Positions 7,174 through 16,159 are shown, counted from the first letter of the stretch. The stretch is DNA of 43,064 nucleotides from Rhodospirillum sp. (GCA_021741145.1 JAIOYK010000050.1:1-43064), one strand, 5' to 3'. Made by a program: numbers and translations. The notes: a model not told the origin generated them from the letters alone.

Positions 7174-7581
7174 TCAAGGATCCTGTGTCACCCGGGGGTC
7201 GACACCAAGGTCCTCGCGAACGGTCGCCGACAAGGCCGCGCAGGTTTCCGCGTCCAACAATTGCTTGGTCCGGGTGGCGAGGATAAAGCCCCGCCGGGCG
7301 GTCTGGACGACACCCGGGTCCTCCGTCCGGTCCCGAGGCAACAGGCGGACCAACCCCGCGTCCAGGTCATCCGATGACAGGGTTCCATAGGGCCTATAGG
7401 CGGGCAGACGGCTCCAAGCGCATGCGCGCAAGTCCCCCAGGTAGAGCCCCGCCCGCATCGCCGCCGCCGATTCCTGGACTGGATCGGACCAGTTGATATC
7501 CGCGGCCCATACAGGTCCCCCCGCCAAGGGGGTCAGACCACAAAGAACCAAGGCCAAGCCAATTCCACGCGTCCAAGCCAT
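7174..7581 (-). CDS. Small secreted protein of unknown function
   Basis: About 135 residues from the ATG at 7581, with a signal peptide (AWTRGIGLALVLCGLTPLAGG..., cleavage after VWA) and a mature part with two cysteines (in RACAWSR and ETCAALS) that could form a disulfide. An in-frame ATG at 7593 is also possible; the upstream GGAATAGGAATAGGAATGGG run makes the start uncertain. I do not recognise the family. The gene converges on small RNA 3. It sits 63 bases downstream of the LysR gene on the same strand. Confidence 0.65.
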   Translation of the reverse strand: MAWTRGIGLALVLCGLTPLAGGPVWAADINWSDPVQESAAAMRAGLYLGDLRACAWSRLPAYRPYGTLSSDDLDAGLVRLLPRDRTEDPGVVQTARRGFILATRTKQLLDAETCAALSATVREDLGVDPRVTQDP

Positions 7582-7644
7582 CACAGTTCCCATTCCTATT
7601 CCTATTCCAAACCTCGACACCCTCGGGTTCCAATCCTGAAACCC

Positions 7645-8544
7645 TCAGGCGAACCAGTCGAGCCGATCCCGCGCGGCCCACTCCCGGATATGGTTCCAAA
7701 GCGTCCGTGCGCGCGCCCGCTTCAAGGTTGGTCGATGGGCCACCAACCAGACCTCTTGCTGATCTGGCACGGGAATGTCCAGGCGGACCATGCTTTCCCC
7801 GAACATCTTCCCATGGAAGAGGGGAAGCAGGCCAATACCCAATCCCGCCCGTGCCGCGGCCAAGTAGGGTCCGGCGGATTCCGCCCGAACGACCACTCGG
7901 GGGTGGGTCTCCAGCAGGCCACGCAGCCACCGCATACCCGACAGGGCCTCCATGCCCCCCTGGACGACCAGACGGTGGTCCGCGAGCGCCGCCTCCGTCT
8001 CCGGCGTCCCATGGATGTCCAAGTACCGGGGCGCGGCGAACAAACCAAAGCGGAGAACCCCCACGGGTTCACAGGCTAAGTCCTCTCCCTTTGGCCTGAA
8101 CAGTCGCAGAGCTATATCCGCCTCGCCCGCGCTCAGGTCCGCCACCCGGTGTTCGATCGCCAGGTCCACCCGCGTGGCCGGATAGCGTTCCAGGAAAGGG
8201 GCGAGGCGCGGCACCAGCCAAGCCGAAGCCAAACCATCGGTCGCGCTGACCCGAACAGGCCCCGCCATCTCGCTGTCCCGACCAGTGAGGTAATCATCCA
8301 AAGAGCGGGCAGCCCGCTCCATTGCCGCGGCCTGATCCCGTAGATCCAGGGCCGCGGCCGTCGGGCGCACACCCCGGGCATGGCGTTCGAACAGGCGGTG
8401 ACCCACGCGGCCCTCCAGTTGGGCGATTCGGCGGCTGACGGTGCTTTGATCCAAACCCAATTCCACCGCGGCCGCGCTCAGCCCTCCCAGCCGTGACACG
8501 GCGAGAAAAACCTTAATCAATGTCCAGTCCAGATCTCGAGCCAT
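7645..8544 (-). CDS. LysR-family transcriptional regulator
   Basis: About 299 residues. The N-terminal winged helix-turn-helix is plain (DLDWTLIKVFLAVSRLGGL, then AAAVELGLDQSTVSRRIAQLE, then LFERHARG), followed by the linker helix and a periplasmic-binding-protein-like effector domain. The start at 8544 (MARDLDWTL) fits family N-termini; an ATG four codons upstream is equally possible, and neither has a good Shine-Dalgarno. It is divergent from the GNAT gene with about 97 bases between them, the usual layout for a LysR regulator and its target. The effector is unknown. Confidence 0.92.
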   Translation of the reverse strand: MARDLDWTLIKVFLAVSRLGGLSAAAVELGLDQSTVSRRIAQLEGRVGHRLFERHARGVRPTAAALDLRDQAAAMERAARSLDDYLTGRDSEMAGPVRVSATDGLASAWLVPRLAPFLERYPATRVDLAIEHRVADLSAGEADIALRLFRPKGEDLACEPVGVLRFGLFAAPRYLDIHGTPETEAALADHRLVVQGGMEALSGMRWLRGLLETHPRVVVRAESAGPYLAAARAGLGIGLLPLFHGKMFGESMVRLDIPVPDQQEVWLVAHRPTLKRARARTLWNHIREWAARDRLDWFA

Positions 8545-8641
8545 GCGAATACGCATACCATACTGGGCATCTTCCGTCTTGAGGTAAGGGCTCGCGGATC
8601 GCAGGATCCAGGCAAGACGCGATCACAAGGACAGTCCCGCC

Positions 8642-9187
8642 ATGCTTTTCCACCCCCGTCCCTCATCCCCGGCCTCCCCCCAATCCTGGACTCTGGAAGC
8701 CTACCGCCCCGGCGCCCTGGCCGCGGTGACGGGGGCCCATGCCCGCTGGTACGCCGATCATTGGGGGCTGGGCGCTCCCTTTGAATGCAAGGTGGCCGGA
8801 GACATGGCGGCCTTTCTCTCCCGGTGGACGCCGGAGCGGGACCTGTTCCTCACCGCCTGGAGCGGACCGGAAGCGGAACGCCGGTTCCTGGGATCCGTCA
8901 CCCTGGACGGGATCGACGCCGATGGCAAGGGTGCCCATCTCCGCTGGTTCATCGTCATGCCGGAGGCCCGGGGACTTGGTCTGGGTGGACATCTGCTTGA
9001 CCAAGCCCTGGCCTTCGCCGACCAGCGAAATTACGCCCGTCAGTACCTTTGGACATTCGAAGGGTTGGAAGCCGCCCGCCATCTTTACGAAGCGCGGGGG
9101 TTCGCCCTTGTGGAAAGTAAGCGGGCCACCACTTGGGGGCGCGCCTTGACGGAGCAGCGGTTGGAACGCCGCCGCCCCTCCCCCTGA
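8642..9187 (+). CDS. GNAT-family N-acetyltransferase
   Basis: A 181-residue acetyl-CoA-dependent acyltransferase. The acetyl-CoA-binding motif A is RGLGLGGHLLDQAL (110-123), preceded by the strand GAHLRWFIVMPEA and followed by the C-terminal block ARHLYEARGFALVESK, the usual GNAT motif B. An AAGGA lies about 10 bases upstream of the ATG. The overall pattern (a TAWSGPEAERRFLGSVTLDG strand set and a WTFEGLEAARHLYEARGF block) resembles the acetyltransferase half of MarR-GNAT fusions, but no MarR half is present. The substrate is unknown; it may be regulated by the divergent LysR gene. Confidence 0.88.
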   Translation: MLFHPRPSSPASPQSWTLEAYRPGALAAVTGAHARWYADHWGLGAPFECKVAGDMAAFLSRWTPERDLFLTAWSGPEAERRFLGSVTLDGIDADGKGAHLRWFIVMPEARGLGLGGHLLDQALAFADQRNYARQYLWTFEGLEAARHLYEARGFALVESKRATTWGRALTEQRLERRRPSP

Positions 9188-9604
9188 ACGGCGAGGGACG
9201 GCGGCCCGATCGGCAGCACGGCCCCTCTTGGTACAGTCAATGGGAACCCGGTTCCCTCGGCCGGTTTGGCCTTGACCTCGGGTCCGTCCTTCTAGCCCGT
9301 CACCATGGCCTTGACGCCGTGCCAATTGGCTTGACGGTAATGGCGGGAGTCGCAACTCGCCCGGATCCGGTCCGCGCCCCTCCTCCGAAAGGCATTTTTT
9401 TATTCCATTACAATAGTCTATTACTCTTCTCCGAGAATGCCGAAGGACAATAGACCGAGGGGCGAAACCCAATATCACTGACCGACAAGTGGTTTTCCGG
9501 CTGCTCAGGCTCCTTGTTTATGGTACGCATCGGTTTTCCTATCCCTTGGGTCGATCCCATTGGATGTCCGAATCCGCGCTCCAGGAATCCGCCATGCGTC
9601 CGCC
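9188..9604. other. Intergenic region upstream of the pigment operon
   Basis: About 417 bases with no convincing gene. It holds a near-perfect palindrome GGGAACC-C-GGTTCCC at 9242-9256, a possible operator, and an AT-rich island at about 9396-9435 in otherwise GC-rich DNA, the best location for the operon promoter. An 11-bp duplication (GCCATGCGTCC at 9591-9601 and 9602-9612) straddles the start codon of the next gene. Confidence 0.5.
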
Positions 9605-10006
9605 ATGCGTCCGCCGAAATTCGCCCTGCTTGGCCTCGTCGCCCTTTTCATGGCCTCCTGCCGCGCCGTTCCCATCGAGGACGTGGCGTTCCCCCGATTC
9701 CCCTCCGGGTCGGAAACGCTGTCCATGGCCCAGATCCAACATGTCACCGTGGAGGCCGCCAGTGGGCCAGAATGGATCGTCCGTGAAGATAGCCCCAGCC
9801 GCCTTATCGCCACCCACGGCGCCCGGACCCATGTGGCCAAGGTCTCCCTCGACTACACCCGGGATGGCTTTTCCATCGGGTCCCTGGATAGCACGAACCT
9901 GGACCAGGACTCGGGCAAGATCGATCCCAACGACAATCGATGGGTCGCCAAACCACGCAAGGATATCCTACGAGCGACCTTACACGAGGCCGCCAACCGC
10001 TCCTGA
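9605..10006 (+). CDS. Small lipoprotein of unknown function at the head of the pigment operon
   Basis: A 133-residue protein with a signal peptide and lipobox (LVALFMASC, C19). The mature part is short and polar, without a family I recognise. The ATG at 9605 is chosen because it starts the signal peptide; an out-of-frame ATG 11 bases upstream results from a small duplication. It precedes the aryl polyene genes by 63 bases on the same strand, so co-transcription is plausible, but a role in the pathway is inference. Confidence 0.7.
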   Translation: MRPPKFALLGLVALFMASCRAVPIEDVAFPRFPSGSETLSMAQIQHVTVEAASGPEWIVREDSPSRLIATHGARTHVAKVSLDYTRDGFSIGSLDSTNLDQDSGKIDPNDNRWVAKPRKDILRATLHEAANRS

Positions 10007-10069
10007 CCCCCCGCTCCGGATCGCCGCGGTCCCGAGTTCCTCACTCCTTTGATCATCGGCGACCCGAGT

Positions 10070-10771
10070 ATGTTCCTTCGGCGGATTGTTTCCTGGGCGG
10101 TCTGGACGGGCAAGGGCGCCCCCACCCCCGATACCAGGGAAACCCAGAATTTAGCCAAAAGCCTGAAACCCGGCTGGCGTCGCCGATTGGACCTCCATGG
10201 CCGGGCGGCGGCCGAGGTGTTCGACCGGGTGTTACCGCAAGGGGGGCAGCCCCGGATCATCTTCACCTCCCGCCATGGCAACATGGATCGGACCCTGCGC
10301 CTGATGGGACAGATGCTGCGTGGCGAACCACCATCCCCGACTGATTTCAGCCTGTCCGTCCACAACACCCTGCCCGGCATCGCCTCGATCAACTGGGGCA
10401 TCACACAATCCCATACGGCCCTCGCCGCGGGATCCGACACATTCCTCGCCGGGTTGACGGAGACCCTGTGCCAGGGCCTGGATGACCCGACGACCCCCAG
10501 CCTCCTCATCCATGTGGATTTGCCCCTGCCCGCGGTATATGGGGCGTTCGAGGACGCTCCCCTGGTGGAACATGCCATCGCGCTTTGGATGGAAAGCGCC
10601 GCGACGGACGGAGGGGAGGTCATGACCTTCACACCCACCAAGACCCGGTGGACGGACGCCTCGCCCTGGGATCAGGTCGCCGCCCTGAATGCCTTCCTGG
10701 CCAATGGCGACCAAAGCGAGGTCGAGTTGGTGGGCCGGACCTCGGCCTGGAGGATCACGCGCCATGTCTAG
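10070..10771 (+). CDS. apeC: Aryl polyene beta-ketoacyl synthase chain-length factor (ApeC-like)
   Basis: A 233-residue ketosynthase-like protein of the Ketoacyl-synt_2 type. The signature FSLSVHNTLPGIASINWGIT (about 106-125) corresponds to the SVHNxxxGxxSI block of the family, and the full thiolase-fold active-site set (Cys-His-His) is missing, so it is not a condensing enzyme by itself. In characterised aryl polyene systems the ApeC protein pairs with the ketosynthase ApeO and helps set chain length. The ATG at 10070 follows a TTG alternative 21 bases upstream. It overlaps the next gene by 8 bases. Confidence 0.85.
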   Translation: MFLRRIVSWAVWTGKGAPTPDTRETQNLAKSLKPGWRRRLDLHGRAAAEVFDRVLPQGGQPRIIFTSRHGNMDRTLRLMGQMLRGEPPSPTDFSLSVHNTLPGIASINWGITQSHTALAAGSDTFLAGLTETLCQGLDDPTTPSLLIHVDLPLPAVYGAFEDAPLVEHAIALWMESAATDGGEVMTFTPTKTRWTDASPWDQVAALNAFLANGDQSEVELVGRTSAWRITRHV

Positions 10772-11579
10772 GGTCCTGAATTGGCCGAAATCCCTGAACT
10801 GGTACTGGCGCCTAGGGGCCACCGGCTTCGCTTACGCCCTCTTTGGACTGGGAGGCGTAATCCTGTCGGTGACCGTTTTCCCCTTGATGCTGGTCCTGAT
10901 CCGGAACCAGGACCAGCGGTGGCGGGCGGCTCAAGGAACCATCAGCCGGAGTTTTCGGCTGTTCCTCTGGACCCTGGACGCCCTGGGCGTGGCGGCGGCT
11001 CGCGTGGAAAACGTGGCTCAATTGCGCGCCGCCCGGGGGATGCTGATCACACCCAACCACCCCACCCTGTTGGATGTGGTGCATATCCTGTCCTGGGTGG
11101 ACAGTTGCCAATGCGTGATCAAGGCCGCCCTGTTCTCCAACCCCTTTCTCGCCGGGGTGGTCCGGGCCGCGGGCTATATCCGAAACGATGGGGATCCGGA
11201 ACGGCTGATCGCCGATTGCGCGACCCATCTGCGGGCCGGAGCGAACATCGTAATTTTCCCGGAGGGCACACGAACACCCAGTGGCGAAGCCCTCGGTCGG
11301 TTTCAACGGGGCATGGCCACCATCGCCTTGAACGCCCCCGCCGACTTGATTCCCGTCTTGGTGTATTGTAACCACGACACCCTAAAGAAAGGGGTTCCGT
11401 GGTATCGGATTCCCGCGTCCAAAATTCGCTATCGGTTCCAGGTCCACCCCCCTTGGCGGGTCGCCGACTTCCTGGATCCGGCGGTGCCACGCGCAAGGCA
11501 AACGCGGGCTCTGACACAAGCATTCGAAGGCTACATTCAGGAAACCCTCGTCCATGACATCGCTGGAAATGGAGCTTAA
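10764..11579 (+). CDS. apeD: Lysophospholipid-type acyltransferase (ApeD-like)
   Basis: A 271-residue membrane-associated PlsC-family acyltransferase. An N-terminal hydrophobic helix (GFAYALFGLGGVILSVTVF) is followed by the catalytic NHPTLLD motif (HX4D, H99 and D104) and the FPEGTR motif (165-170). GGAGGA lies at 10749-10754, about 9 bases upstream of the ATG. In aryl polyene operons such proteins are thought to help attach the polyene to a lipid carrier; the exact acyl acceptor is not known. The end overlaps apeE by 26 bases. Confidence 0.87.
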   Translation: MSRVLNWPKSLNWYWRLGATGFAYALFGLGGVILSVTVFPLMLVLIRNQDQRWRAAQGTISRSFRLFLWTLDALGVAAARVENVAQLRAARGMLITPNHPTLLDVVHILSWVDSCQCVIKAALFSNPFLAGVVRAAGYIRNDGDPERLIADCATHLRAGANIVIFPEGTRTPSGEALGRFQRGMATIALNAPADLIPVLVYCNHDTLKKGVPWYRIPASKIRYRFQVHPPWRVADFLDPAVPRARQTRALTQAFEGYIQETLVHDIAGNGA

Positions 11580-11817
11580 GGCTCTCATCATTGAATCCCT
11601 GAACCTGGAGGATGTCACCATTGATGACATCGACAGCGACGAAGCCCTCTTCGTCGACGGTCTGGGTCTGGATTCAATCGATGCCCTGGAACTGGGCGTG
11701 GCCCTGCAAAAGAAATATGGGGTCAAGGTGGACACCAAAACCGAGAACGTGCGGACGCATTTCGCCTCGGTCCGCAACCTTGCCGCCTTTGTCCAGCGAT
11801 CCCTGGGGAACAACTGA
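11554..11817 (+). CDS. apeE: Acyl carrier protein (ApeE-like)
   Basis: An 87-residue ACP. The phosphopantetheine attachment site is S41 in GLDSIDALEL. It carries growing polyene intermediates as thioesters. It lies directly before a second ACP, as in characterised aryl polyene operons, where one carrier handles chain extension and the other starter or accessory steps; which is which here is not shown by the sequence. Confidence 0.92.
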   Translation: MTSLEMELKALIIESLNLEDVTIDDIDSDEALFVDGLGLDSIDALELGVALQKKYGVKVDTKTENVRTHFASVRNLAAFVQRSLGNN

Positions 11818-11818
11818 G

Positions 11819-12067
11819 ATGCGCGGCAAGGACGAGGTTTACGCGCAACTGCGGTCCTTCCTGATCGACCTGTTCGAGGTGCCGGAGGGAGACATCGTTC
11901 CCGACGCCCGTCTGGCGGAGGACCTGGACCTGGACAGCATCGACGCCGTCGACTTGATCGTGAAGTTCCAGGAACTGACCGGCCAGAAAATCCCCGCCAC
12001 CGCGTTTAAGTCCGTGCGGACCGTGGGCGACGTGGTGGAGAAAATCCATGCCGTGGTCGGTGATTAA
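11819..12067 (+). CDS. apeF: Acyl carrier protein (ApeF-like)
   Basis: An 82-residue ACP with S40 in DLDSIDAVDL as the phosphopantetheine site. It begins one base after the apeE stop codon, with GGGGA upstream inside apeE. It overlaps the next gene by 20 bases, which indicates translational coupling. Confidence 0.92.
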   Translation: MRGKDEVYAQLRSFLIDLFEVPEGDIVPDARLAEDLDLDSIDAVDLIVKFQELTGQKIPATAFKSVRTVGDVVEKIHAVVGD

Positions 12068-12635
12068 GCGGAGCGTCGTCGTCCTTCTGGCGCTGGTGGG
12101 AGTCTGTTATCCCGTCCTCGTCTATTTCGGACTGAGCGCCTTTTCCCCCCGGGTGCTGTTGACGGCCTTGGTGATCCTGGTCCTCGTTCGGGCGCTTCTG
12201 TTCCTGCTCGCCCGCAAGGCCACGCCCACCCTGATCACGCTGGCCATCGCCGTCGTTCTCACCGCGGTTGGCTGGGTGGCCGAGCCGCTGGCGATTCGCC
12301 TCTATCCCGTGGCGGTCAGTCTCACCATGGCCCTGATTTTCACCCTCACCCTGGTCCGGCCGCCGCCCATGATCGAGCGCTTCGCCCGCCAGCGGGACCC
12401 GACCCTGGACGCCTTCGGCCAGAGGTATACGCGGACCCTGACCAAGGTCTGGATCGGCTTCTTCCTGGTCAACGCGAGCATCGCCGGATGGACCGTCGCC
12501 TTCGGCAGCCTGGAGCAATGGACGCTCTACAACGGCATCCTGTCCTACCTGCTCATCGGCCTTTTGTTCTTTGGGGAATGGCCCATCCGGAGGATCATCC
12601 GCCGCCGGGCCGCGGCCCGAGGAGATACCCCATGA
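12048..12635 (+). CDS. apeG: Integral membrane protein of aryl polyene clusters (ApeG-like, COG4648)
   Basis: A 195-residue membrane protein with about six hydrophobic segments: VVLLALVGVCYPVLVYFGL, LLTALVILVLVRALLFLLA, TLITLAIAVVLTAVGWVA, VAVSLTMALIFTLTLV, IGFFLVNASIAGWTVAF and ILSYLLIGLLFFGEW. No enzymatic motif is visible. Its place between the ACPs and the AMP ligase matches the conserved COG4648 protein of these operons; its role is unknown. The stop overlaps the next ATG (ATGA). Confidence 0.8.
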   Translation: MPWSVIKRSVVVLLALVGVCYPVLVYFGLSAFSPRVLLTALVILVLVRALLFLLARKATPTLITLAIAVVLTAVGWVAEPLAIRLYPVAVSLTMALIFTLTLVRPPPMIERFARQRDPTLDAFGQRYTRTLTKVWIGFFLVNASIAGWTVAFGSLEQWTLYNGILSYLLIGLLFFGEWPIRRIIRRRAAARGDTP

Positions 12636-14368
12636 CCCCCCTGTTCGAAGCCCTGACATCCTTGGAAGACCGCGACCGGATCCTCTGCCTGGAGGGGGAC
12701 CGCCCCGTCACCCGGGACGAGACCGCGCGCGCCGTGGCCCGCCTCGCCGCGGGATTGGAGAACGCGAACGGCGTCCTCCCCCGAATCGCCATCCCCCGAA
12801 TCGCCATTCACTGCGCATCGGCCCGGCTGTTCCTGGTGGGTTTGGCCGCGGCCTGGTGGCGGGGCGCCCAAGTGATCCTACCCGCCACCGACCGGGAGGG
12901 TTATCTGGCGGAAATCGCCCATACCCACGACCTCTACCTCGACGACCAAGCCATCGAGGAACGCCTGGAGACGGCCGAGGGTCCGCCCTGGTCGGGTCCC
13001 CGCCCCACCCCCGAAACCTGTCTGGCGGTAATGTTCACCTCGGGCTCAACGGGTTTGCCCAAGGAGATCCGCAAAACCCTGGCCCAGTTGGAAGCCGAGA
13101 TCACCACCCAGGATCCCCTTTGGCGGGATCAGGCGCCCCTGGAGGCACGGGTCCTCGGCCTCGTGTCCCACCAGCATATCTATGGCCTGCTGTTCCGGAT
13201 CCTCTGGCCGGTCATGGGCGGACGGGTGTTCCAGGCCCGTCAGGCCCGCTTCTGGGAGGACCTGATCAGCGACGCCCGCCCCGGGGACATCATCGTCGCC
13301 AGTCCCGCCCACCTGGGGCGCCCCCACGCGGATCTGGTGTCCATGGCCCGGCCCTCCCTGGTGTTCTCCTCGGGCGGCCCCCTGCCCCTGGAGGCTTCCC
13401 AGGCCAGCGCGGCGGTCCTGGACGCGATCCCGACGGAAATCTATGGCAGCACGGAGACGGGCGGCATCGCCTGGCGCCGCCAGCGGGAGCTGGGCGCCGC
13501 GACGCCTTGGACTCCCCTGCCCGGCGTGGCCGTGGCCCTGAACGAGGCTGGATGCCTGCGGGTCCGCGCGGCCCATATCGCCGGAGAAGCCTGGTACCAG
13601 ACCGAGGATAGAGCCAATCTCGAGGGGACCAATCCAGAGGGAAACCAAACCGGTTTCCGCCTGGGGGGGCGGGCCGACCGGGTGGTGAAGGTGGAAGGCA
13701 AGCGCCTCTCCTTGACCGCCGTGGAGCGCCATCTGGCCGCCTCCGATCTGGTGGACGACGTCGTGGCCCTGCTCGCCAGCGATGATGATACCCGCCTGTC
13801 CGCCGTGGTCGTCCCGACAGCCGCCGGGTGGGAAGCCCATGGGGCCGAGGGCGCCTTCCGCCTGGGTCGCCGCCTACGCCACCACCTGCGCGCTTTCGAG
13901 GAGGACGCCGCCCTGCCCCACCGTTGGCGCTTTGTCGAGACCCTGCCCACCGACGCCCAGGGCAAGCGACCCCTCGCCCTGTTTCGCGCGCTGTTCGAGG
14001 ACAGAACCGCTATTCCCCCGTCCCACCAACCGATCATCCACGCTGAGCAACGGAAGGGCACCACCGTCACCCTCTCCCTGACCATCCCCGAGGACCTGCT
14101 GTACTACCAGGGGCATTTCGACGGATACCCCCTGTTGCCCGGGATCATTCAGATCCATTGGGTGGCGGAGCGGGCGAGCGCCAGTTTCGGCCTGTCCCCC
14201 ACGCCGACGGCCATGTCCCGGCTGAAGTTCCACCAGCCCATCCTCCCCGGAGCACAGATCACCCTCAGCCTCACCCATGATCCGGCCAAGGGCTCGGTGA
14301 CCTTCCACTACGCCTCCGACGCGGGGGACCACGCCAGTGGGGTCCTGAAATGGGCGGAGGCGGCCTGA
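12632..14368 (+). CDS. AMP-dependent aryl-acid ligase fused to 3-hydroxyacyl-ACP dehydratase (ApeH-ApeI)
   Basis: A 578-residue fusion. The N-terminal part (about 1-470) is an adenylating ligase: FTSGSTGLPKEI at 135-146, then IYGSTETGGIAW and the C-terminal hinge and lysine region (RADRVVKVEGKRLS, TDAQGKRP). The last 100 residues are a hotdog-fold dehydratase with HFDGYPLLPGI, H495 being the expected catalytic histidine. In characterised systems ApeH loads the aromatic starter and ApeI works with ApeP in dehydration. The join has no internal stop and no clear restart, so one polypeptide is expected. A perfect-but-one 15-bp duplication (12779-12808) doubles PRIAI. ATGA overlap upstream, TGATG downstream. 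Confidence 0.88.
   Translation: MTPLFEALTSLEDRDRILCLEGDRPVTRDETARAVARLAAGLENANGVLPRIAIPRIAIHCASARLFLVGLAAAWWRGAQVILPATDREGYLAEIAHTHDLYLDDQAIEERLETAEGPPWSGPRPTPETCLAVMFTSGSTGLPKEIRKTLAQLEAEITTQDPLWRDQAPLEARVLGLVSHQHIYGLLFRILWPVMGGRVFQARQARFWEDLISDARPGDIIVASPAHLGRPHADLVSMARPSLVFSSGGPLPLEASQASAAVLDAIPTEIYGSTETGGIAWRRQRELGAATPWTPLPGVAVALNEAGCLRVRAAHIAGEAWYQTEDRANLEGTNPEGNQTGFRLGGRADRVVKVEGKRLSLTAVERHLAASDLVDDVVALLASDDDTRLSAVVVPTAAGWEAHGAEGAFRLGRRLRHHLRAFEEDAALPHRWRFVETLPTDAQGKRPLALFRALFEDRTAIPPSHQPIIHAEQRKGTTVTLSLTIPEDLLYYQGHFDGYPLLPGIIQIHWVAERASASFGLSPTPTAMSRLKFHQPILPGAQITLSLTHDPAKGSVTFHYASDAGDHASGVLKWAEAA
12779..12808. repeat. 15-bp tandem repeat, 2 copies
   Basis: CCCCGAATCGCCATC followed by CCCCGAATCGCCATT, doubling the peptide PRIAI in the ligase. 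Confidence 0.9.
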
Positions 14369-16056
14369 TGCGCTTTTGCGCCGTCGTCCCCACCCACGAC
14401 CACCACCGGGACCTGCCCCGGGTCGTCGCCGCCCTGCGGGCGCGGAACGTGCCGGTCTTCGTCGTGGACGATGGCTCCGGCCCGGAGACAAACGCCGTGG
14501 TGGCCGGGTTGCACGCCCCGGAGAACGGCGTTACCGGCGTCCACCTGCCCGTCAACCGGGGCAAGGGTGGCGCGGTGATGGTCGGCCTGGACCTCGCGGC
14601 CAACCAGGGCTTCACCCATGCCCTGCAGGTGGACGCCGACGGTCAGCATGACCTGGACCAGATCAACGCCTTGATAGCGGCCTCCCGACGCCAACCGAAC
14701 GCCATCGTCTCCGGCTGTCCCCTCTATGACGACAGTATTCCCAAGGGACGCAAGATGGGCCGATGGGTCACCCATGTCTGGGTCTGGATCGAAACGCTTT
14801 CGCTGGCCATTCGGGACAGCATGTGCGGCTTCCGCTCCTATCCCATCGCCGCGACCCTGGCGGTCTGGCGGGAGGAAGGGGCGGGCCGGAAGATGGATTT
14901 CGACACGGAAATCATGGTCCGCCTGGTCTGGCGAGGCGCTCCTTGCGTCCATGTCCCAATCAAAGTGGTCTATCCCGAGGGCAATACCTCCAATTTCCGG
15001 CTCTGGGCGGACAATGTGCTGATTTCCTGGATGCACACCCGCCTCGTCCTGGGTATGCTCCTCCGTCTGCCTCGGTTCCTCTCCCGGGGTTGCCGCTGGG
15101 GGAGAAAGGTGGCGGGAGAGAGCAGCCATTGGGCCGATATGGGCGAACGGGGCAGGTATTGGGGCATTCGCTTTCTGGGCCTGACCTATCGGTTGGCCGG
15201 GCGGCGGGTCTGTCTGGCCGTAATGGCCCCAATTATCCTTTATTTCTTCCTCACGGGCCGCAAGGCGCGGGGTGCCTCCCTGGAATTCCTGGGCAAGGTG
15301 GCCCGGATCCGCGGCGACCGCGCGCCCGGTTGGTGGGACTCCTATCGCCATTTCCTGTCCTTCGGGGAGGCTGCCCTCGACAAGATCGCGGCCTGGTGCG
15401 GGGAGTTGAAGACAGACCATGTGGACCTGCCCCATGGGGCAAGCGATCTCTACGACTTCATCCCCAAGGACGAGGCCCTGATCCTCTTCGTTTCCCACTA
15501 CGGCAATATCGAGGTCATCCGGGCGCTTGCCTCCCGCAAGGGAAACGTCCGCGTCACTGTGTTGATGCACCAAGCCCACGCGGCAAATTTCGCCCGTCTT
15601 CTCAAGGATCTGGCGCCGGACTCCCAGATGGATGTGATCGAGGTCACCGACATCGGCCCGGATACGGCCATGCTGCTGTCGGAAAAGGTCTCCCGAGGCG
15701 AATGGGTAGTCATCACCGGGGATCGGATCGCCCATGGCGCCCGGAATAAATGTGTCCGAATCCCCTTCCTGGGCGAACCGGCTTCCTTCCCACAGGGCCC
15801 CTACATCCTCGCCCACCTCATGCAATGCCCCGTCTACATGGCCGCCGCTTGGCGGGTCGGTGACCGCTTCGAGCTGGCCTGCGAAAAGCTGGCCGACCAA
15901 ATCACCCTGCCCCGTGGGGACAGGGACGGTGTCCTCGCCGCCCATGCCCAAACCTATGTCGCTTGGCTGGAACAACGGGTCATCGCCCATCCCCGCCAAT
16001 GGTTCAATTTCTATCCCTATTGGTCCAAACCCGATGACAGCCCGTCTTCCCGATAG
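14368..16056 (+). CDS. apeJ: Glycosyltransferase 2 - lysophospholipid acyltransferase fusion (ApeJ-like)
   Basis: A 562-residue bifunctional protein. Residues about 1-230 are a GT2 glycosyltransferase: VVPTHDHHRDLPRVVAAL, VFVVDDGSG, ALQVDADGQHDLDQI (the DxD metal site) and MDFDTEIMVRL. A membrane segment lies near 280-300 (VCLAVMAPIILYFFLTG). The rest is an LpxL/HtrB-type acyltransferase with HYGNIE (H377-E382) and a TGDRIA block. In aryl polyene pathways this enzyme pair is thought to build the glycolipid anchor on which the polyene is placed. It starts on the last base of the previous stop codon. Confidence 0.9.
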   Translation: MRFCAVVPTHDHHRDLPRVVAALRARNVPVFVVDDGSGPETNAVVAGLHAPENGVTGVHLPVNRGKGGAVMVGLDLAANQGFTHALQVDADGQHDLDQINALIAASRRQPNAIVSGCPLYDDSIPKGRKMGRWVTHVWVWIETLSLAIRDSMCGFRSYPIAATLAVWREEGAGRKMDFDTEIMVRLVWRGAPCVHVPIKVVYPEGNTSNFRLWADNVLISWMHTRLVLGMLLRLPRFLSRGCRWGRKVAGESSHWADMGERGRYWGIRFLGLTYRLAGRRVCLAVMAPIILYFFLTGRKARGASLEFLGKVARIRGDRAPGWWDSYRHFLSFGEAALDKIAAWCGELKTDHVDLPHGASDLYDFIPKDEALILFVSHYGNIEVIRALASRKGNVRVTVLMHQAHAANFARLLKDLAPDSQMDVIEVTDIGPDTAMLLSEKVSRGEWVVITGDRIAHGARNKCVRIPFLGEPASFPQGPYILAHLMQCPVYMAAAWRVGDRFELACEKLADQITLPRGDRDGVLAAHAQTYVAWLEQRVIAHPRQWFNFYPYWSKPDDSPSSR

Positions 16057-16159
16057 CCGATCCCATCACCAACCCTTGGTGACCTTTCGGGGCCGTGCCC
16101 CTGGACGGGGTCCCGCGCCATTTTCTCGCCCGGAACATAGCGCGCCATTGGCCCCTCGT

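Noticed and set aside
10070-10771. Considering the ApeC-like gene as a truncated pseudogene of a ketosynthase
   Set aside because: The length and the SVHN-type block fit chain-length-factor proteins of aryl polyene operons, which normally lack the Cys-His-His set.
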